NCBI GenBank assembly: GCA_024226235.1
Contig: JAAELW010000061.1
Location: 1-42,236, forward strand
Direction: 5' to 3'
Length of the DNA stretch: 42,236 bases
From: a bacterium
GTDB taxonomy: Bacteria; Myxococcota_A; UBA9160; UBA6930
The notes beneath the pieces are model-generated. The model did not search any database. It had not been told where the DNA came from and saw only the letters and a program-made list of their open reading frames with translations. Of this stretch, positions 33,626 to 39,890 are shown piece after piece. A program made the translations under genes and the position numbers. Position 1 is the first letter of the stretch; each line of letters starts with the position of its first letter.

Positions 33626-34407
33626 GTGACCGCCGGGTCGGTCTGACCTGGATGGGACATGGCGTACAGGCGGTCGGCCTGTCGGCGCGGCATCTCGAGC
33701 AACGCTGCTACGGCCTCGGTCGCCGGATGGGCAAAGAGCTCGGCGGGCGCATCGAACTGGAGCAGCCGCCCGGCTGCCATGACGGCGACGCGATCGGCCA
33801 GCAGCAGCGCTTCATTGACGTCGTGGGTTACCAGCAGGATGGTGAGTCCGAGCTTCTCGCGCATCGCGAGAAGCTCGCGCTGAAGTCCATCCCGCGTGAC
33901 GGGATCAACGGCTCCGAACGGCTCGTCCATGAGCAGGATGGAAGGTCTCGCCGCGAGCGCACGCGCGACACCGATGCGCTGCTGCTGACCCCCCGAAAGC
34001 TCGTGGGGACGGCGGGCTCGATACTCGTTGGGGGGTAGCCCGACGAGTGTCAACAGTTCGTCGACACGCTCCTCGATCTGCCTCGGATCCCATCCGAGTA
34101 GCGTGGGAACGGCTGCGATGTTGGCCGCGACACTTCGATGAGGGAAGAGTCCGATTCCCTGGAAGACGTAACCGATGCTGCGCCGAAGAGTGACGGGATC
34201 CAATCCGGCGATGTTTCGCCCATCGATGTGGATCTCACCGTCGCTGCATTCGACCAGGCGATTGATCATCTTGAGAGTCGTGGTCTTGCCGCACCCCGAA
34301 GCGCCGAGCAGCACGACGATTTCACCGGCCTCGACCTCGAGGCTTACGCGATCGACGGCCCTTGTCTCCGCGGAATAGACCTTCGAAACCGAACGCAGGG
34401 ATATCAC
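33622..34407 (-). CDS. ABC transporter ATP-binding protein (OpuCA/EgtV type)
   Basis: A 261-residue ATPase of the betaine/quaternary-amine uptake family. It has Walker A GASGCGKTT, Q-loop, signature LSGGQQQR, Walker B ILLMDEPFGAVDPVTR and the H-loop LLVTHDVNEAL. It lacks the C-terminal CBS domains found in osmo-sensing OpuA/OpuC ATPases, which argues against classical osmoregulated betaine uptake and is compatible with EgtV-like ATPases. It starts with GTG overlapping the aminopeptidase stop by 4 bp (GTGA), with GGAG at about eight bases inside the aminopeptidase end. Downstream it overlaps the permease fusion, giving a two-gene transporter. Confidence 0.9.
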   Translation of the reverse strand: MISLRSVSKVYSAETRAVDRVSLEVEAGEIVVLLGASGCGKTTTLKMINRLVECSDGEIHIDGRNIAGLDPVTLRRSIGYVFQGIGLFPHRSVAANIAAVPTLLGWDPRQIEERVDELLTLVGLPPNEYRARRPHELSGGQQQRIGVARALAARPSILLMDEPFGAVDPVTRDGLQRELLAMREKLGLTILLVTHDVNEALLLADRVAVMAAGRLLQFDAPAELFAHPATEAVAALLEMPRRQADRLYAMSHPGQTDPAVT

Positions 34408-36965
34408 CCGGAGAACTCCGTTGCGTGGTCGACCTGGCGGCGTCGCCGTAGCCAGCAGAGGCCGGCGAGCAGCGGGGCCAGCTCGATGCCCAGCCCGCAG
34501 GTCGCGCTATTGCCCTCCCTGTTCCTCCAGGCAAACCCGAGGCATTGTGGATCCGGGTCGGACGCCACGTATCCCAGCACTGAAAGACCCCCGTCGAAGT
34601 CGATGAGACCATCTTGTCCAGGGTCGTTGTTGAGGCCATCCTGGCACTGCGGATCCTCGATGGGCCAGTCCGCGTCGAGGCATCCCGGATCGTCGGGGAA
34701 GTCGGTCCACCCATCCCCATCGTTGTCCGCGCCGTCGTTGCACTCGGGCCAGTCGATGTCGAAAAGGATCCCGGCATCGCCTCCGGGCTGTCCGTCGCCA
34801 GAGGGGAGAGTCACGTCGTCCCACCACGCATCTGAGTCAGTCTCGCCGTCAAGGGCCTTTCCGTTCGCAAAAATTGCCGCGTCGAGAACTTCCAGGAGGT
34901 AGGAGTCAGGCGGGAGTGCTTCCCAGGTTGCGGATGCCTCACGAGCAACCGAGTCGTAGCTCCATGAATCGGGCGCGTGGGTGCCCGTGGAAGTTCCGGT
35001 GAGTTGCATATCGGTCGCGTCGAAGCTGGCGATGTCCTCCGAGAAGCGGAGCAACACCGAAGTCGGGGCGCCCGGCATCGTCGGCAGCGCGACATCGGCC
35101 ACGAGAAGGGCCGGCGGGGGCGCAAGCGCCGTTCCCACCTGCGAGCGGCTGTCCCAAAGAACGTCGTTGTGGTCGGAGATCCCTTCCTCCGCGTCGAACT
35201 CGACTGCGGAAGGGACACCGTCGACGGGCAGGACGTAATACTCGGTCCAGTCGTCATTCCAGATTCGGTGGCTGGTGGATCCCGAGGCTGTCGTTACGCG
35301 GATGTCGATGGGCATCGTGATCAGGCCGTAACCCTCGGTGCTCTGGTCCTGCCAAACGCCGAGCTTCAGGTAGGTCTGACTACCAAGGGTCTGAACAGCG
35401 TAGTTCCACTGGTAATCGGGGCTGCCTGGATTCATGATCCACTGGTCGGTGAACCAGGTCAGGTCCTCCCCGAAGCTCGCAGAGATCGAGGCCACGAACT
35501 CGGCAGTGGTGGCGGAATCATCCGCAAAGCCCGCGCGATAGTCGGTCAGTGCAGCGAAGAAAGCCGTGTCACCCAGTACATGGCGGAGCATGTGCACGAC
35601 CCAGGAGCCCTTCTGATAGATGTCGTTCATGGAGAAGATGTCTCCCGAGGTGGCGACGCTGGTTCGGTAGACCTGGCGATCGGGCGTGGACGGACGCCGG
35701 TCGTTCATGCGGTTCCAGTACAGGCTCCTGGAGCCTCCCACCTTGAACTCCCGGTAGAGGGCCTCTCCGTAGGTCGCGAAGGCTTCGTTCAGCCAGATGT
35801 CGTACCAGGTCTGGCAGGTTACTTCGTCGCCCCACCATTGGTGCGCCAGCTCATGGGCCATGATGTCGCTGTAGCTGTCGAGCCGCCACATGCTGCTCAA
35901 TGTCTGATGCTCCATACTGGCCCCGAGGCCCCCGGAGCCACCCGTCTCGACGACCCCGTACTTCTCGTCGATCCACGGATACTGGCCATAGAGCTGGGAC
36001 AACGTACCCAGCATGCCGGGAAGCTCGTCACAGCCGCTCTTCTGGGCCGCATTCGGCTGATCGGCGCCGTAGTCCCAGTGATCTGGATAGACATAACAGG
36101 GGACCGGCATGCTGGCGGGAATCCCGCCGTCGTCGTAGGTGTACTGGAGGTCGTACCGCTCATAGCCGGTGATGGCCAGTGAGGCGAGGTACGGAATCAT
36201 CGGATGGGTCTCTTGCCAGAAGTACCGGGTGCGGCCTCCCCCGAGCGGCTGGCTTCCCTGATCGAGGCCATTGGAGAGCGCCACCATCTCGGTGGGCACG
36301 GTGACGTGCATCTGCATCGTCGCCTTGTCATCCAGGGTATCCTTGCAGGGCCACCAATAGCGGGCGTAGAAGGGCTCCGAGAGAGTCGCGACCACGAGTT
36401 CGCCGTTGCGCATCCACCAGCGGAAGGCGCCGAAGCCGGTGTCCTGTGGATAGCCTTCGTAATCCACCGACACCTGTACCGGCTCGCCCACGCCGTAGGC
36501 GCGGTCGAGCGTGATCTCGACGGTATCCCCGGCGCGAGCCCAGCTCCCCACATCGCCCGTCACTGCGTTGACTGTGAGGGGCGCGTGCAGGTCCACCGTG
36601 AAAGTGGTCAGGCCGGCGACCGTGGGCTCGAAATCGATGGTGCTCACTCCCTCGACGCGCACTGCAGTCACCGTCTGGCCTGAATACTCTGGAATGATCT
36701 CGATCTCGAGGAGGTAGTGGCTGACGTCGCTATCGCCCTCCGCCTCGAGCCGCGCGAGATCGGGTGCCTGGGCTGGCAGGGAACTCCGCTCCTCGGGCTG
36801 CTGCCCGCAGATGCGAGAGCCCTTCCCTTCCTCACCCGGCAACGGCCCATCGGCCAACTCGGAGCAATCGTCTTCGACCGGAACTACCCCGCCGGCGACA
36901 CGGGGGGCGTGCACCAGCAGCGCGCAGATGGCGATCACGAGTATCGGGGCGGGGGCCAGCTTCAC
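34404..36965 (-). CDS. Exported M1-family aminopeptidase with MYXO-CTERM-like tail
   Basis: An 853-residue zinc metallopeptidase (M1, gluzincin). The signal peptide is about residues 1-25 and the start codon is GTG. Catalytic features are the GAMEN-like GASMEHQT and the zinc site HELAHQWWGD (H371, E372, H375) with E394 in NEAFATYGEALY. The C-terminal region has CNDGADNDGDGWTD and CQDGLNNDPGQDG calcium-type motifs, then CGLGIELAPLLAGLCWLRRRR. That tail is nearly the same as in the phosphoesterase at 11913-14411, so both are probably processed and placed at the surface the same way. Ten residues after the Arg cluster (QVDHATEFSG) carry the ribosome-binding site of the next gene, the transporter ATPase, with a 4-bp overlap. 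Confidence 0.88.
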   Translation of the reverse strand: MKLAPAPILVIAICALLVHAPRVAGGVVPVEDDCSELADGPLPGEEGKGSRICGQQPEERSSLPAQAPDLARLEAEGDSDVSHYLLEIEIIPEYSGQTVTAVRVEGVSTIDFEPTVAGLTTFTVDLHAPLTVNAVTGDVGSWARAGDTVEITLDRAYGVGEPVQVSVDYEGYPQDTGFGAFRWWMRNGELVVATLSEPFYARYWWPCKDTLDDKATMQMHVTVPTEMVALSNGLDQGSQPLGGGRTRYFWQETHPMIPYLASLAITGYERYDLQYTYDDGGIPASMPVPCYVYPDHWDYGADQPNAAQKSGCDELPGMLGTLSQLYGQYPWIDEKYGVVETGGSGGLGASMEHQTLSSMWRLDSYSDIMAHELAHQWWGDEVTCQTWYDIWLNEAFATYGEALYREFKVGGSRSLYWNRMNDRRPSTPDRQVYRTSVATSGDIFSMNDIYQKGSWVVHMLRHVLGDTAFFAALTDYRAGFADDSATTAEFVASISASFGEDLTWFTDQWIMNPGSPDYQWNYAVQTLGSQTYLKLGVWQDQSTEGYGLITMPIDIRVTTASGSTSHRIWNDDWTEYYVLPVDGVPSAVEFDAEEGISDHNDVLWDSRSQVGTALAPPPALLVADVALPTMPGAPTSVLLRFSEDIASFDATDMQLTGTSTGTHAPDSWSYDSVAREASATWEALPPDSYLLEVLDAAIFANGKALDGETDSDAWWDDVTLPSGDGQPGGDAGILFDIDWPECNDGADNDGDGWTDFPDDPGCLDADWPIEDPQCQDGLNNDPGQDGLIDFDGGLSVLGYVASDPDPQCLGFAWRNREGNSATCGLGIELAPLLAGLCWLRRRRQVDHATEFSG

Positions 36966-37034
36966 ACTCAGATTCCGACGACCTTTGCTCCCAGCACGAG
37001 CCTCACCAAACCGCCGGTGAGTCCGGCCGGGCGC

Positions 37035-38885
37035 CTACGGGGCCGGTACCAGATCGGCGTAGATGCCGACGAAGTCGCCGTTCTTTGCGACCTCGACCGG
37101 TGAGAGGTCGAAGCCCAGCACACCCGGAATCGGGAAAGCCCCCAGTGAATCGCCGAGGGTCGGCAGCGCCTGCGCGAGAAGAACCGGAAGCAGTGCCAAC
37201 AGACTGGCCTCGTTGGTACCCAGCGAGTTGTGGCGGATGGTGATCCCGATGTCTTGGGTGGCGACTTCGCTGATCACGAAGCTCAGGACACCCCCAGCGA
37301 AGCTGAGATCGACCCCGAGGTCGGCATCCACAGCCAGCACCAGGAACCGCGTATTGGCCGGTGCGGCCAGCTCCACCACCACCTCGAGATCGGAGATCTT
37401 GAGCTCGAGCAGCTCACCCGCCGGCCCTGGGTTGGCAGTGATGATAGGCGCCAGCTTCGGCGCCAGATTGATCACCATCGGCTCACTTACGGGGTAGGAG
37501 AGAAGCTCCGGCAAGAAGGCACCGAGGAACCCGGCAGTGAGAGGGATCGGGCCGTAGCCGAGATCGAATTCGGTGAGGGTCGAGATCAGCAGACCGCTCT
37601 CGATTTCCGCCTTCAGGAGTTGGTTGAAGGCCGACGGAGAAATTCCGATCCCGATCCCGTACGGTGATCCGCCGGGCGCAGTGGCGCCGAAGACGGGGAA
37701 GGTCGTTTCCAGCGTATAGGAGGCAGGGAGATCCGGTGCCTCCGGGAGAGGCAGGCTAGCGGTGATAGAGGAATCGGACTGGAGCGTGAGACCCGCGGTG
37801 TCTTCGACGATGTCGACCAGCGGCGCCTCCATATTCACCCCAATCGCAGCCCCGATATCACCGGCGATCGAGATCTCGGCCAGTGCCACTTCGATCGCAT
37901 CGGCCACCGGGCCATCGAGCGGTCCGGCGCCATCCGGATCGTTCATGAAGTCCTCGAGTCCGCCCTCCACCATCGGCTGTACGTCTCCGATGATCAGCTG
38001 AATCAGATCTCCGATCAACGGGAAGTCGCAGATGCCGGACGTGAACTCATCGTTGAAGCTGCTGAAGACGACGTCGACGATCCCGACCTGGTTGACGTCG
38101 ACCGCGCTCGGATCGCCCGGATCGGGTGCGAGGTCGTAGTCGCCGAGGATATCGGTCTGGGCGGCCGTGACCCGCAGACCACAGCTCGGCGCCACACCGG
38201 TGCCGACGATGTCGAGGTCGACCTGCAGGTCGTCGAGGTTGACGTCGCCCGCCACAGCGCCCGTCAGGGAATCGATGTCGATCCCGAAGCCAGAGATGGT
38301 CGGCGGCGGGTTCGCCACATAGACGTCGACCCATCCGATGCACCAGATGAGACTGACGGCGCAGTAGTCCTCGATGACGAGGGTTCCGACCGAGATCATC
38401 GTGGAGGGGTCGAAGTCGACCAGGTCGGTCACCACCGACTCGATGTCGTCGAGAGCGCTGTCGTTGAGGCGCAGCCCCACGCTCTCGGGGGAGAAACCGC
38501 CGTCGAGTACGTATCCGGTGGTGACCCCATCGCCGGCGACCACGGTCACTCGATCGCGCTTGGTCGTGGAGGTGAGCTCCAACTCCGCCACGATCGGGTT
38601 GAAGACGGCGACCGAATCGAGCGCCACGGTGGTCGACCAACTACCTGCGGTAACGACAACCGGTGTCCCATTGACCCGCACCTCGACCATTTGCGCAGCC
38701 GAAACGTTCGCAATGGTGCCGGTGACGAGGACGCTGGCATCATTGGTGAAGGTACTCTGGCTCGGGGAGGTGATCTTGATGGTCGGAGGGCCACCGCAGG
38801 TCGCGGCGAGCAGCCAGGCGAGAGAAACCAGGAGAAACAAGACTCGGAGCAGGTTCTTTCGGCTCGGATTCGCGCGCAGTGTCAT
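37035..38885 (-). CDS. Exported lipoprotein-like protein, predicted TULIP/BPI-like fold (paralogue 2)
   Basis: A 616-residue protein paralogous to 24805-27360. The signal peptide ends LAATC (Thr at -1, again unusual for a lipobox). It has an Ig-like domain (PTIKITSPSQSTFTNDASVLV), then DGVTTGYVLDGGFSPESVGLRLNDSALDDIE. The long body has PLIGDLIQLIIGDVQPMVEGGLED and GISPSAFNQLLKAEIESGLL, which match the other paralogue closely. Both end in the PIPG(V/L)LG(F/L)DL(S/E)PVE block; this protein stops there. The TULIP inference rests on the BPI-like ISxxxxN...GLL segment and the helix/strand alternation. A good sigma-70 promoter lies about 90 bp upstream. Function unknown; lipid binding is a guess. 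Confidence 0.7.
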   Translation of the reverse strand: MTLRANPSRKNLLRVLFLLVSLAWLLAATCGGPPTIKITSPSQSTFTNDASVLVTGTIANVSAAQMVEVRVNGTPVVVTAGSWSTTVALDSVAVFNPIVAELELTSTTKRDRVTVVAGDGVTTGYVLDGGFSPESVGLRLNDSALDDIESVVTDLVDFDPSTMISVGTLVIEDYCAVSLIWCIGWVDVYVANPPPTISGFGIDIDSLTGAVAGDVNLDDLQVDLDIVGTGVAPSCGLRVTAAQTDILGDYDLAPDPGDPSAVDVNQVGIVDVVFSSFNDEFTSGICDFPLIGDLIQLIIGDVQPMVEGGLEDFMNDPDGAGPLDGPVADAIEVALAEISIAGDIGAAIGVNMEAPLVDIVEDTAGLTLQSDSSITASLPLPEAPDLPASYTLETTFPVFGATAPGGSPYGIGIGISPSAFNQLLKAEIESGLLISTLTEFDLGYGPIPLTAGFLGAFLPELLSYPVSEPMVINLAPKLAPIITANPGPAGELLELKISDLEVVVELAAPANTRFLVLAVDADLGVDLSFAGGVLSFVISEVATQDIGITIRHNSLGTNEASLLALLPVLLAQALPTLGDSLGAFPIPGVLGFDLSPVEVAKNGDFVGIYADLVPAP

Positions 38886-38981
38886 GTGCCAGGCCCCCAG
38901 ATTCGTTCAGATTCAGCTCAGTTTCAGTTCCATGGCTCAGACCGTCCGTCCAGATTCCGAATCCAGCCCGCCTATTGGGCC

Positions 38982-39009
38982 ATTAACCAGAAATCCGTGC
39001 CAATGTCAA
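38982..39009 (-). promoter_or_regulatory. Promoter of the TULIP-like lipoprotein gene
   Basis: On the minus strand, a perfect TTGACA (39004-39009) is followed after 16 bases by GTTAAT (38982-38987), four of six to the -10 consensus with TAAT intact. Transcription would start about 90 bp before the ATG at 38885. The -35 box is also 107 bp from the divergent selenoprotein start. Confidence 0.55.
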
Positions 39010-39116
39010 GCAGGAGTTGAGGAGCGAGGATCGAGATGGGCAGCGCATCAAGCGCTGGTATCTTCGGGCGAGGGCCGGACTCGAGGATCTGACGTCAATG
39101 ACGGGGCGACGGCGCA

Positions 39117-39890
39117 GTGGGTGAGTTCAACGAGTTTTCGATCACGGTCCGGGCGGTCCTGGGGGCGTATCGTTGGCGTCGCATCGACCCTGTGCCCTGG
39201 ACACCGTTGGAGAAGCCGCTTTCGGAGTGTCGACTCGCACTCGTCTCGAGCGCCGGCTTCGTGCTCCCCGACCAACAACCCTTCGACGAGTCGTTGCGCG
39301 GCGGAGACTTCAGCTACCGGAGGATTCCCAGCGACGTCGAGGGTTCCGAGTTCATCGATACCCATCGAAGCGAGTCGTTCGACCACACGGGGCTGGGCAG
39401 CGATCCCAACCTGGCCTTTCCGATCGATCGGGCCAGGGAACTGGTTGCGTCGGGCCGTATCGGTTCACTCGCTCGCAGCCATCTTTCCTTCATGGGCTCG
39501 ATCACAGCGCCCGGCCGACTCGTCCGCGATACGGCGCCGGAAGCGGCGAGCCTGCTCGCTCACGACTCCGTCGACATCGCTCTTCTGATTCCCGTTTGAC
39601 CGATGTGCAACCAGACCGTGAGTCTGGTGGCAGCCGAGATGGAGAGGAAGGGGATCTCGACGGTCGCAATCCAACTGCTTCGAAAGGTCGCTGAAAAGGT
39701 CCGCCCGCCGCGCGCACTCTTCGTACCCTTTCGCCATGGATACCCTCTCGATGCGCCGGGTGAACCCGCCCGCCAACATGCGGTTCTCGATGCTGCGTTG
39801 CGACTGCTCGAGACGCGAGATGCCAGTGCGCCCGTACTCGTGGACTTCGAACCCGAGCTCAACCCAGGATCGCGCGGAGCCCATCCGTGA
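39117..39890 (+). CDS. Selenoprotein, glycine/sarcosine/betaine reductase selenoprotein B (GrdB/PrdB-like) family, UGA-encoded Sec161
   Basis: One 257-residue reading frame crosses an in-frame TGA at 39597-39599. The part before it has CRLALVSSAGFVLPD, then FDHTGLGSDPNLAFPIDRARELV, SHLSFMGSI and ALLIPV, all typical of this family. The part after it continues in frame as PMCNQTVSLVAAEMERKGIS and RPPRALFVPFRHGYPL, also family-typical. The codon thus lies in the redox motif U-P-M-C (U161, C164), where Cys homologues have Cys. A hairpin of bacterial SECIS form follows at once (see 39597-39632). GTG at 39117 is the likely start; its ribosome-binding site is weak. A stop-read annotation would give a 160-residue stub. 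The last 32 bp overlap the convergent kinase gene. Substrate unknown. Confidence 0.85.
39597..39632 (+). promoter_or_regulatory. Sec UGA codon and predicted bacterial SECIS hairpin
   Basis: After the TGA (39597-39599), ACCAGAC (39610-39616) pairs perfectly with GTCTGGT (39622-39628), giving seven base pairs and a five-base loop CGTGA. A second stem, TGC (39606-39608) with GCA (39630-39632), lies below a single A-G mismatch. The loop starts 17 bases after the UGA and has a G in its first two bases. Both agree with the bacterial SECIS consensus for SelB recruitment as I know it. Confidence 0.75.

Noticed and set aside
34404-36965. Leukotriene-A4-hydrolase-type activity for the M1 enzyme
   Set aside because: The GAMEN-like and zinc motifs fit M1 peptidases in general, and nothing specific to epoxide hydrolysis is visible.
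39603-39890. Separate 95-residue gene beginning at the ATG after the TGA
   Set aside because: It starts in the middle of the family's U/C-P-M-C motif, in frame with the upstream half, and has no ribosome-binding site. The selenoprotein reading explains it better.
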